A stretch of DNA of 15,230 nucleotides from UBA3910 sp964626065 (GTDB lineage Bacteria; Bacillota; Limnochordia; Darwinibacteriales; Darwinibacteriaceae). The notes below the pieces were generated by a model, which did not search any database, had not been told where the DNA came from, and saw only the letters and a list, made by a program, of their open reading frames with translations. The stretch spans positions 1 through 15,230 of the forward strand of contig CAZVDE010000039.1 in NCBI GenBank assembly GCA_964626065.1. Reading direction: 5' to 3'. Shown in pieces: positions 7,892-14,986 of the stretch (within the stretch, counting starts at the first letter, position 1; each line of letters starts with the position of its first letter). The position numbers and the translations under genes were made by a program.

Positions 7892-8476
7892 CTATCGGTT
7901 TAACCCGTTAAGGAATAACTCCATCAGCCCCTGCGGCGCCGCGGCGAGAATTTCTTTCCGTTTCGATTCACTTTCAGTAAAGACTGCCTGAAAGGTCACG
8001 CCCTGAACAGCCCCGAAAATGGCCGCCGCCACCAACTCGGTATCTAAAGGCCCGATTTCGCCCGCCTCTGCCGCCTGATCCAGTAGAGTTTGGATTAATG
8101 AAGGAACACCCTGCAAAAAGAGGGTAATTTGATTTTCTTCCGTACCTCCCGGGGCGGGATGCTCCCTGACTAGGATTCTGCCAACGGCAATGTCTTGGCC
8201 AACGGCGCGAAAATGGGTTTCAAGCAGTACGGCCAATTTTTCCAAAGCACTTCTGCTACTGGCCAATTCTGCTTGGTAGGCCTGTTGGCGTTTGGCAAAT
8301 TCCACCTGAAAAATATATTCCAGGATTTCCTCTTTATTGCGGAAATAATTGTAGATGGTGCCTACCGCCATGCCCGCCTCTTGGGCAATCCGATCCGTTG
8401 TGGAATCATGAAAGCCCAATTCGGACATGACTGAAATAGCCGTTTCACGGATTAATTCTTTCCTGTTCTTGGCCAC
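7892..8476 (-). CDS. TetR/AcrR-family transcriptional repressor (194 aa)
   Basis: This is a one-domain-in, one-domain-out repressor: an N-terminal helix-turn-helix DNA-binding domain and a helical ligand-binding and dimerisation domain. Counted from the GTG at 8476-8474, the HTH covers residues 25-44 and closes with the family signature GTIYNYFRNKEEIL (39-52). The C-terminal domain (about 60-194) is variable, so the ligand cannot be read. The GTG is chosen because AAAGGGG (8491-8485) lies eight bases upstream and the HTH starts right after it, as in relatives. A longer frame to TTG at 8548 runs through the promoter and operator and is rejected. The recognition region and operators recall fatty-acyl-CoA-responsive FadR-type TetR proteins, but this is only suggestive. 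It sits 74 bp upstream of the pump gene with no clear terminator between, so readthrough is possible. Confidence 0.92.
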   Translation of the reverse strand: MAKNRKELIRETAISVMSELGFHDSTTDRIAQEAGMAVGTIYNYFRNKEEILEYIFQVEFAKRQQAYQAELASSRSALEKLAVLLETHFRAVGQDIAVGRILVREHPAPGGTEENQITLFLQGVPSLIQTLLDQAAEAGEIGPLDTELVAAAIFGAVQGVTFQAVFTESESKRKEILAAAPQGLMELFLNGLNR

Positions 8477-8499
8477 AGCCGGCGCCCCTTTCGGCAAAG

Positions 8500-8513
8500 T
8501 GAGGTAAACCTCA
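8500..8513. promoter_or_regulatory. Probable TetR autoregulatory operator
   Basis: The minus strand reads TGAGGTTTACCTCA, a palindrome with six-base arms and a two-base centre. It begins about seven bases past the -10 box, so it covers the predicted transcription start and first bases of the message. That is a usual place for a TetR-family repressor to block its own gene. The TGAGG/CCTCA half-sites recur in the palindrome before the pump gene (7849-7866), which supports recognition by the same protein. Binding is inferred, not shown. Confidence 0.65.
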
Positions 8514-8519
8514 TTTCTT

Positions 8520-8548
8520 ACTTTAGCGACTATTTGTCTGCTTGTCAA
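8520..8548 (-). promoter_or_regulatory. Sigma-70 promoter of tetR
   Basis: On the minus strand TTGACA (8548-8543, perfect -35 consensus) is followed after exactly 17 bp by TAAAGT (8525-8520, four of six matches to TATAAT). The expected transcription start is near 8514-8512, leaving a 5' leader of about 37 bases to the GTG start at 8476. The TTG of the -35 box opens a frame into tetR, so an automatic gene caller could wrongly place the start inside the promoter. Confidence 0.8.
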
Positions 8549-8567
8549 GGATCATTTCACAGACAAG
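8534..8567. repeat. Overlapping inverted repeats around the tetR -35 box
   Basis: The plus strand has TTGTCTG at 8534-8540 and its exact inverse CAGACAA at 8560-8566. Nested with it, CTTGTC at 8541-8546 is inverted by GACAAG at 8562-8567. The arms flank or cover the tetR -35 hexamer (8543-8548). They could form alternative hairpins at the end of the upstream transcript, or be a second protein-binding site at the tetR promoter. No T-tract follows on the minus strand, so this is not a normal intrinsic terminator. Confidence 0.45.
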
Positions 8568-8585
8568 GGCACTAACCGAAGTACC

Positions 8586-9974
8586 CTACCAGCGCAGCAA
8601 CACCTGATCAAACAGGGGGGTTCTCTGTACGAAGCATCTGTCCTGAAAGGCCTGTCCCTTGTCTTGTTCGGAACGGGTTTGCACTAAACCGAATTCTGCA
8701 AAAAGCCGCTGCATGACCCGTGAGTAAAGACGGTATCCGAACCAATATCTGGCTTGCACTTCCCCATCTTCGTCATCAATCAGAAAAGGATCAATCTCGA
8801 GCAGTTTATCCGCGTAAAAACCAATTTCCCGCTCCCTATCGCCAAACTGCGCCAGCAGCCCGAACAGATAGGGGTAAAGATCGTAGGGCAGGGGTTCACG
8901 CCCCTGTTCATGGCCTAAATTAAAGGCAGCCAGGTAATCCCACAAAAGAGTGTAATAGTTTTCTGCGCCGGGCGACTGCAAAAACATTTCGCCTTTTTTT
9001 GTCAAGCTGAGTGTGTTTTCTCTGTGCTTGATTAAGCCGGTGAGCCCGGCCAGATCATGCAATTGGCCCAAAAACCAAGCATCCGCCTCTCTGCGGACAT
9101 TCTCGCTGCGCCACTCCGCCTGGGCAAAATCATAGCCGCGCTCGTAAAAAAGTTCTTTAACCAGCTTCACCGGCAGACTGCCCTTAGCGGTCAGCCTTAC
9201 CCGGCCCCGTTCTTGCAGCGTCCGCAAAAAATCGGTGAAATAGGAAAGAAAATGGGTGGAAGATGCCTGTGCCGAATCCAGCAGCGGGTTGAAAGCCACC
9301 GGCTGATCGAACGGCAAAAAGTGCCGATTGAGCCGATACAGCGTCCGAGACAGATCATCGTCACCCAAAGGTAATTTTTGTTTGAGAAAGAGGTTGATTT
9401 TTTTCAGGTCTACCCTGCCTGTAAAACCCTGTGATCTACCCCAAGCGACCATTTCTTTATGCTCGGGGTGGGCGGGGTTATGCCAGGCCTGCAAAAAATT
9501 CATAAACGCGGTGGTACCGCCCACATCTTCCGGCGGCCCCGCTTCTTGGGCGTCCGAACAAACGGCATGGGGGTGAAGGTAGTCAGTAATAACCTCTTCC
9601 AAGCTGATGGACAGCTGCCAGTTATCACCGAAATCATAAGTGTAATCAATCTCTTTTCCCCTGGCAAGCAGCTGCTCCAGCGGAACGGTATGCGCAAGTT
9701 TCAAAGGCCGCGCCAAGATCATCTCCACCCTTCTGTGCGGCGTATCGGGGGGGTTCTCTCGGTAATACTCGTATTCCGCAGCACCCTCGCTGTCATTTGT
9801 ATAACGAGTGGGGTCCCCTTGCGTACTAAAGTCATACAAATGATAGTCCCGCCAACCCAGGGCATACTGAATGACCGCGTGCAAAGCCGCTAACGAAATC
9901 TTTTTCGGTACAATTAATGTGCGCGCTACAGCCGGTAAATCTTTCATCACAATTTTTAGCCGGTAAGCCCCCAT
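8586..9974 (-). CDS. Plasmid pRiA4b ORF-3-like protein with extra C-terminal domain (462 aa)
   Basis: Residues 1 to about 195 form a plasmid pRiA4b ORF-3 family domain, a fold also found in the IS1096 TnpR protein. Hallmarks are LHAVIQYALGW-DYHLYDF near residues 31-49, YDFGDNW (113-119) and GPPEDVGG (146-153). The biochemical role of this family is not established. Residues from about 200 to 462 are helix-rich and contain a stretch at about 275-345 (LTAKGSLPVKLVKELF... LTKKGEMFL) that resembles a winged-helix pair; I do not recognise it as a named domain. The start is well fixed: ATG at 9974-9972 follows AAAGGAGG with seven bases of spacing. It lies 27 bp after sbcC, so it is likely the last gene of the sbcDC transcript. 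No inverted repeats or transposase gene are nearby, so mobile-element membership is not supported. Confidence 0.8.
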   Translation of the reverse strand: MGAYRLKIVMKDLPAVARTLIVPKKISLAALHAVIQYALGWRDYHLYDFSTQGDPTRYTNDSEGAAEYEYYRENPPDTPHRRVEMILARPLKLAHTVPLEQLLARGKEIDYTYDFGDNWQLSISLEEVITDYLHPHAVCSDAQEAGPPEDVGGTTAFMNFLQAWHNPAHPEHKEMVAWGRSQGFTGRVDLKKINLFLKQKLPLGDDDLSRTLYRLNRHFLPFDQPVAFNPLLDSAQASSTHFLSYFTDFLRTLQERGRVRLTAKGSLPVKLVKELFYERGYDFAQAEWRSENVRREADAWFLGQLHDLAGLTGLIKHRENTLSLTKKGEMFLQSPGAENYYTLLWDYLAAFNLGHEQGREPLPYDLYPYLFGLLAQFGDREREIGFYADKLLEIDPFLIDDEDGEVQARYWFGYRLYSRVMQRLFAEFGLVQTRSEQDKGQAFQDRCFVQRTPLFDQVLLRW

Positions 9975-10001
9975 GCAGTATCCTCCTTTTTCTTTGCGGT
10001 T

Positions 10002-13000
10002 TTAGACTACAACCTTTAAAGTGCTGCCCGTTGCGGTCTTTTCGATCTGCACTTGGCGATCGATTCTTTCTTTGAGTTCGTTAACGTGCGAAATGATGCC
10101 GATCAGGCGATCTCCCGCGGCCAGATTGACGAGCGTTTGAATGGCCTGTTCTAAAGACTCGTCATCTAGGGCGCCAAACCCCTCATCCACAAAAAGCGTG
10201 TCTATGGCCACGCCTCCGGCGAAGCCTTGGATCACATCGGATAGACCTAAGGCAAGGGCTAAAGACGCTTTAAACGATTCGCCCCCCGAAAGGGACTGCA
10301 CTGACCGGGGTTTGCCCGTGTAATGATCGTGGACATCAATGTCCAAGCCCGTGCGGGAGCGCAGATCATCCGGTTCCCGGCGCCTAATCAGTTCAAAACG
10401 GCCGTTGGTCATGGTCCGCAGCCTTTTATTGGCTTCCTGCAGAATTCTCTGGAAGTAAAAGATCTGCACATACTGTTCAAAGGCGAGCTTCTGTCGGCCC
10501 GCGAGCTCTCCGTTCGCGGTCCTAGCAAGGCCCCTAAGCATCAGGTATTCTCGCCGATATGCTTCCAGTCCGGCCAATTCCCCTTGCACCGCCTCAATCA
10601 GGGGTAGGTTGATCTCCAGCCTGGTGCCGATCATTTGCCTGAGTTCATCCAGCGCCTGCTGCTCTTGTTCCAACTCTGTTTTTTTCGCTTCCAACCGGTC
10701 TAGATCCTGTTTTTCCTGATCCTTTGTGACACCCACAAGCCTGGTTAGATCATGCTCCACCCGGCGCACCGCCTGTTCGTAAGCTGCCAGGCCCTCTTGC
10801 AGTGCTTGCAGCTCTGCCTCACTTCGTAAAGCCTTTTTATAATCTGCTTCCGCGGCAAAGCCCAAAGCGATTCTTTTGGCGGCATAAACGGCTGCGGCCT
10901 CCGCTTTTTCTGCGCCAAGCCCCTTCAACCTATCAAGATCACCGGCCAAAAGTGCCTCATTTTTCTCCAACGCGACTTTTATATCTAAATAAGCCTGCTC
11001 CGTTTGTTCCAGCTTATCTTTGAGCGACTTTAAGCGGCCCTGCCAATCGCGCAGTACCTGCTCCGCTTGTGCCTTATCGTTAAACTGCAGAGACTCTTGT
11101 AAGGCGGCCAGCTGCCCCTGCTGTTGGGAAATGGCCACGGCCGCAGTTTGTACCGCTTCTTGTTTTTCTTTTTGTTCCGCCTCGTTTTTCTCCAGTACCT
11201 CAGTCATGGTATCGAGCTGAGCTGCGTAGGTTTTTTTACGTTTGGCGTCTTCCGTAAACTGCTCCAATTGGGTCAGGTTAGCTTCTAAGGCTGTGTCGTT
11301 TTCCCCTTGGGCCGATTTAACTTTTCGTGTTAAACCTTGCGGTGAAATCTGCTCGGGCAGATCAGAGAAAAGCCGGGCGGCATCCTGCTCCAGCCGGCGC
11401 AGGCTTTGCTCCAGTTCGGTGCTTTTTTGCGCGGCCAGACGTCCCGTTTTTTCCATCGCTGCCCTGGCCTGCTCAGTCCGTTTTTTTAAGTCTCCCAGTT
11501 CCGCTTGCGTGGGTGCTTGAGGATCGACAACCGCCTTGCGGGGATGTTCCGTTGAACCGCAAACGGGGCAGGCTGCACCTGCCTGCAGCCCCCGGGCCAA
11601 AAGACCCGCCTGTTCCCGGAAAAAGGCCAGTTCAGCGCGGGCATACTCCGCATTGATTTGCAAAAACTTGCTCTCCGCCCGATCGTATTCTGCTGCCGCG
11701 GCTGCCCCCGTTTGGCCCAGTGCGGCCGCATCATCAAGAGCCTGCCCAAGAAGGGCCAGCATCTGCCCCGTTTTCTGCAATCTTTCCCTTTCCTGCTCAC
11801 AGGTGAGCAGGCGGACATCAATGTTTTCTAGCGACTTAAGTTCCTCAAGGAGTTCGGCCTTTTTTGTCTGCAGGAGGTTCCGCTTCTCAACTAATTCAGC
11901 CAGGCTTTCCGTTAAATCGTTCTTTTTCTGTTTTGCCCTGTGCAGAGCCACTCTCAGTGCCTCCGCCTCATCATAGCGGGGCAGCAGCTTGTTTAGGGCG
12001 GAGATGTCGCTGCTCAGCCCATTTCGTTCGGGCTCTCGCTCTTTTTCCGCCGTATACGAGGCCTGGGCCTTGTGCAGTTCTTCCTTTTGTTTGCCAATCC
12101 GGACGGCCAAACTTTCCGTCTTTTCCCGCAGGTCTAGTTCCGCTTGGGCCAGCCTGTCATATTCCCGCTGCAGCGGGCTGATGTGGTAGAGCGCCCTTTC
12201 CGCCGCGGTCATTTCGCTCTTCCGTTCTTGGTATGCCGCCCCTTGGGACTCAAGTTCTAATTGCGCCCTTTGGGCCGCCGCTAAATCGGCGAAAGCTTGA
12301 TTGAGATGGCGGGCCTCTGTAATCTTGGAGATTTGCGCCGCCATTTTCGCCGCGAGCCGCTGAGCCTGCCCGGCGAGGGCGCCCTGCCTTTCGGCATCGG
12401 CCGCAGCGAATTCTTTAATCTTGGGCAGAAGTTCCGGTACCGCGTGAATATCCGCCTGTTCCAGCCGGGAGCGAAGGGCCTCCTCTTCTTCGGGAAGACG
12501 CAGGCTGCCTAAGCTGTGCAGAATGCTTGCTTCCCCGGCCTGCAAACGCGTCCCCGCTTCATTGGCCCTTTCCTTCATTAGGTTTTGGGCAGTTAAGAAC
12601 AGATGGGTATCAAAAACGCGGCGAAAAATTTCTCCCCGCTCTTTGCTGTCCACATGGAGCAGTTTGAGAAATTCACCCTGGGCGATCATGGCGATCTGTT
12701 TAAATTGGCCGCAGCCGATACCGAGTATATCCTCAATTCGATTATTGACATTGGTAACACCCGTGACCACCGCGCCGTCGGGAAGTTCTAAAACTGCGTC
12801 AGCGCCCTCTGTAGTTGTCCCTTCCCCCACCTTTTTGGGCCTTTTATAGGCGGGGTTTCTAGTGATGGTATAGGTCTTGTTCCGATGTAAGAAGGTAAAT
12901 TCCACATAGGTTTCTGCCTCCGGTGAGGCATGATCGCTGCGCAGTGTGTCCACTCCCCGAGTAGAGCCGCTGCTTTCGCCATATAAAGCGAAGGTGATGG

Positions 13001-13139
13001 CATCAAAAATGGTCGTTTTACCCGAGCCGGTGGGGCCCGTGATTAAAAACAAGCCCTGCGAGCCCAAGGGGGCAAAATCAAGTTCCGCTCTGTCCGCATA
13101 AGGCCCAAAGGCCGACATGATCATCTTGACCGGTTTCAT
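10002..13139 (-). CDS. sbcC: Exonuclease subunit SbcC (Rad50-type ATPase)
   Basis: SbcC is the ABC/SMC-like ATPase partner of SbcD. At 1045 residues it is full length. Visible elements in order: Walker A GPTGSGKTT (35-43), Q-loop glutamine Q154 (MIAQGEF), a long Glu/Gln/Ala/Leu-rich coiled coil, the zinc-hook CxxC C524-P-V-C527 at the exact midpoint, a second coiled coil, the ABC signature LSGGE (950-954), Walker B ending D985-E986 (TLFVDEGFGALDDE) and an H-loop histidine (IISHVNEL). The two ATPase halves fold together, and the CPVC hook dimerises through zinc. Its ATG overlaps the sbcD TGA (ATGA). The pRiA4b-like gene starts 27 bp downstream on the same strand. No frameshift or missing catalytic residue is seen, so the complex should be functional. 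Confidence 0.97.
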   Translation of the reverse strand: MKPVKMIMSAFGPYADRAELDFAPLGSQGLFLITGPTGSGKTTIFDAITFALYGESSGSTRGVDTLRSDHASPEAETYVEFTFLHRNKTYTITRNPAYKRPKKVGEGTTTEGADAVLELPDGAVVTGVTNVNNRIEDILGIGCGQFKQIAMIAQGEFLKLLHVDSKERGEIFRRVFDTHLFLTAQNLMKERANEAGTRLQAGEASILHSLGSLRLPEEEEALRSRLEQADIHAVPELLPKIKEFAAADAERQGALAGQAQRLAAKMAAQISKITEARHLNQAFADLAAAQRAQLELESQGAAYQERKSEMTAAERALYHISPLQREYDRLAQAELDLREKTESLAVRIGKQKEELHKAQASYTAEKEREPERNGLSSDISALNKLLPRYDEAEALRVALHRAKQKKNDLTESLAELVEKRNLLQTKKAELLEELKSLENIDVRLLTCEQERERLQKTGQMLALLGQALDDAAALGQTGAAAAAEYDRAESKFLQINAEYARAELAFFREQAGLLARGLQAGAACPVCGSTEHPRKAVVDPQAPTQAELGDLKKRTEQARAAMEKTGRLAAQKSTELEQSLRRLEQDAARLFSDLPEQISPQGLTRKVKSAQGENDTALEANLTQLEQFTEDAKRKKTYAAQLDTMTEVLEKNEAEQKEKQEAVQTAAVAISQQQGQLAALQESLQFNDKAQAEQVLRDWQGRLKSLKDKLEQTEQAYLDIKVALEKNEALLAGDLDRLKGLGAEKAEAAAVYAAKRIALGFAAEADYKKALRSEAELQALQEGLAAYEQAVRRVEHDLTRLVGVTKDQEKQDLDRLEAKKTELEQEQQALDELRQMIGTRLEINLPLIEAVQGELAGLEAYRREYLMLRGLARTANGELAGRQKLAFEQYVQIFYFQRILQEANKRLRTMTNGRFELIRRREPDDLRSRTGLDIDVHDHYTGKPRSVQSLSGGESFKASLALALGLSDVIQGFAGGVAIDTLFVDEGFGALDDESLEQAIQTLVNLAAGDRLIGIISHVNELKERIDRQVQIEKTATGSTLKVVV

Positions 13140-14284
13140 GGCTCGTCCCCTCCCGCTTCAGCAAAAACTTCTTCCAGCACCGTAATTTGTTCCTCCGTGA
13201 GCTGTTCGTTATTCTGCAGTTCATAAAAGCCGGCAAACAGATCGATGGGCCCCTGATCGGTTAAATCACCGCTGGGGGCGATCTCGTACTCGGCCGCTTG
13301 AGTTTTTCGATGCTCAAATTCCAAGGACATTAAGTTGGGATAAACCGGCCTGAGCTGTCCGAGAGGATCATAGAGTTCTTCCTGATCCGTGAGTATAATG
13401 CGGAAGTAGTCATCTTGGCCTTCCCGCGCCTCTTGGCCCAGGCGCAAAAGCTCTGCTAAGGGGCCCCGAATCTCCCTTAAATCCCGCAGAGGTGTTAAGG
13501 GCCGCTGCCTAATCTCCACTTCACCTTTGGCAGCCAGGGTAATGACAGCCACCGATTTGACATGCCTCGCTTCCGAGAAGGAATATTTTAAAGGTGACCC
13601 CGCATAGCGAATCTGTTCACCCCCGATACTTTGCGCCCTGTGCAGATGGCCCAAAGCCACATAATCAAAATCCTGCAGGATAGAAGCATCCACCGAATCT
13701 AAGCCGCCTACCGCAACAGTCTCGGAATCGGAGCGCTCCGGCTCCACCTCGCCGCTTAGGACAAATTGGTGGGCCAAAAGCACGTTGCGTTCCGTCTTCT
13801 TGATAGGCTCCGCCGCTAAAACAGCGGCCACCGCCTGATGGTAACTTTCAATTTTCTGCTCGAAATAAGGGCGAACGTGGGCGGGCCTGATAAAGGGCAG
13901 CAGATAAAAATGGACGGGGCCGTGTTCATCTTCTAAAGTCACCCGCTCCGGGCACCCCCGAAAGCGGCCCGCAGCATACAAGCCCGCTCGGTGCATGATC
14001 CTGCTGCCGAAACTTAATCGTTCGGGCGAATCATGATTGCCGCTGATCATGAGTACCTGTAAATTTTGCGCCACCAGTTCCGTTAAGAAGCAATCCAAAA
14101 GTTCAAACGCTTCCGCGCTGGGCTGGCTTTTATCATAGACATCACCGCAGATTAAAACCCCGTCAACCTCTTCTTCCCGGGCGATCGTCACGATTTGGCT
14201 TAAAATATACCGCTGGTCCTCCAAAAGATTAAACTCATTCAGCCTTTTGCCCAGGTGCAGGTCTGCCAAGTGCAGAACTTTCAC
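13136..14284 (-). CDS. sbcD: Exonuclease subunit SbcD (Mre11-type nuclease)
   Basis: SbcD is the metallophosphoesterase nuclease of the SbcCD complex (bacterial Mre11-Rad50), which cuts DNA hairpins, palindromes and protein-blocked ends. From the GTG at 14284-14282 the protein has 382 residues, near the usual family size. The metal site is intact: D8-x-H10 (LADLHLG), G47-D48 (CGDVYD), G82-N-H-D85 (SGNHDSPERL), H172 (LLAHQF) and G212-H-L-H215 (ALGHLHRA). The C-terminal part after about residue 270 is the usual capping and SbcC-interaction region. The frame stays open further upstream to a TTG at 14389, but those about 35 residues are unrelated to the family. The GTG directly before KVLHLADLH follows GGGGTGGAG and is the natural start. 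The stop overlaps the sbcC start as ATGA (13136-13139), indicating translational coupling. Confidence 0.95.
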   Translation of the reverse strand: MKVLHLADLHLGKRLNEFNLLEDQRYILSQIVTIAREEEVDGVLICGDVYDKSQPSAEAFELLDCFLTELVAQNLQVLMISGNHDSPERLSFGSRIMHRAGLYAAGRFRGCPERVTLEDEHGPVHFYLLPFIRPAHVRPYFEQKIESYHQAVAAVLAAEPIKKTERNVLLAHQFVLSGEVEPERSDSETVAVGGLDSVDASILQDFDYVALGHLHRAQSIGGEQIRYAGSPLKYSFSEARHVKSVAVITLAAKGEVEIRQRPLTPLRDLREIRGPLAELLRLGQEAREGQDDYFRIILTDQEELYDPLGQLRPVYPNLMSLEFEHRKTQAAEYEIAPSGDLTDQGPIDLFAGFYELQNNEQLTEEQITVLEEVFAEAGGDEP

Positions 14285-14391
14285 CAACTCCACCCCGTTT
14301 CGTTTTGATTCATTTTCAACCAAATGAGAATCCGCCCGCCGTGCGATACTTTTTCTACAAAGAAGGAATATCCCCCGGCTTGGGCGCAAGG

Positions 14392-14880
14392 TTACTGCCC
14401 ATAGAGCTGATCGAAGATTTGTTTGCCGCCTGCGGTGGCGAAAATGGTCCGGCGGATGTTTCTTACAGCCTGCGGCCCCATCTCATTCTCGTAGATATTA
14501 ACAAGGAAGTCCGCTTCTACCAAAATTTGGTAGTCCAAGCCGTCTATACTGTCATAGGTGTGGTGGTGGCCGATGAGATAGCAAACGCGGTCGATCACGG
14601 CCTGTTCGTAGTTAAGCCCCTGCAGCAGTTCGCGGGCCACGGGCGGGCCCTCGATTTCTTGGTAATCCCCCCTGCCGCTGCCGTACTTTTCCAGGCTGGG
14701 CCGGATGCCTATATCATGGGTAATGGCGGCCGTTTCTAAAATGAAGAGCGTCTTCCCATCTAGGTTTTCTAGGTCCGCAATGAGTTTGGCAAAAGCCCAC
14801 ACCTTTAAAAAATGCTGAACCCTTGCGGGGCAGCCCTGTTCGTAGGCGATCATCCTCTGAAGTAGCTCCGTATGTTCCAT
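14392..14880 (-). CDS. HD-domain phosphohydrolase (162 aa)
   Basis: This is a small HD-superfamily metal-dependent phosphohydrolase. Counting from the ATG at 14880-14878, the metal-ligand pattern is H23 (RVQHFLKV), H55-D56 (AAITHDIG), the histidine cluster H105-H107 (IGHHHTYD) and D124 (VEADFLVN). That is the H...HD...H...D order of the fold. The substrate cannot be read from sequence; close homologues are usually called HD-domain proteins or nucleotide/phosphate-ester hydrolases. The ATG at 14880 is preferred over a longer open frame because GGAAAGGGGAG precedes it with about seven bases of spacing; upstream codons run into the terminator and would add a spurious hydrophobic stretch. Probably cytoplasmic, with no signal peptide. 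It lies 107 bp upstream of sbcD on the same strand, so it may be cotranscribed with sbcDC, but a functional link is not shown. Confidence 0.85.
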   Translation of the reverse strand: MEHTELLQRMIAYEQGCPARVQHFLKVWAFAKLIADLENLDGKTLFILETAAITHDIGIRPSLEKYGSGRGDYQEIEGPPVARELLQGLNYEQAVIDRVCYLIGHHHTYDSIDGLDYQILVEADFLVNIYENEMGPQAVRNIRRTIFATAGGKQIFDQLYGQ

Positions 14881-14907
14881 TTCATGTCTCCCCTTTCCAG
14901 CCTGTCT

Positions 14908-14938
14908 TAATTTTACCACATCCGGCCCGAAAAGAAAA
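14908..14938 (-). promoter_or_regulatory. Possible promoter of the HD-domain gene (weak -35)
   Basis: Between the terminator and the HD-domain gene the minus strand reads TGTGGTAAAATTAAG. TAAAAT (14915-14910) matches five of six positions of a sigma-70 -10 box. The -35 position falls in the terminator's T-rich tail (TTTTCT at 17 bp spacing) and is a poor match. A promoter is expected here because the preceding terminator is strong, but only the -10 element is convincing. Confidence 0.35.
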
Positions 14939-14962
14939 AATGTCCCCGCCAGGGCGAGGACA
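14929..14962 (-). terminator. Rho-independent terminator after the partial gene
   Basis: On the minus strand 14962-14941 folds as TGTCCTCGCC / GGCGGGGACA, nine to ten pairs with one G-U and a very small loop (CT, or CCTG if the top pair opens). TTTTTTCTTTT follows directly. It starts about 25 bases after the TAA at 14987. The stem is GC-rich and the U-tract immediate, so this is a textbook intrinsic terminator that separates the right-edge gene from the HD/sbcDC run. Confidence 0.9.
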
Positions 14963-14986
14963 CCGTTTATGTGAACATGATTATCT

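Noticed and set aside
10002..14284. SbcCD with its neighbours as a phage-defence island
   Set aside because: All motifs fit ordinary housekeeping SbcCD, and there is no defence-type effector, integrase or composition shift nearby.
14285..14389. Longer sbcD frame beginning at TTG 14389
   Set aside because: The added residues do not resemble SbcD, which normally begins at the KVLHLADLH strand; GTG 14284 has the better ribosome-binding site.
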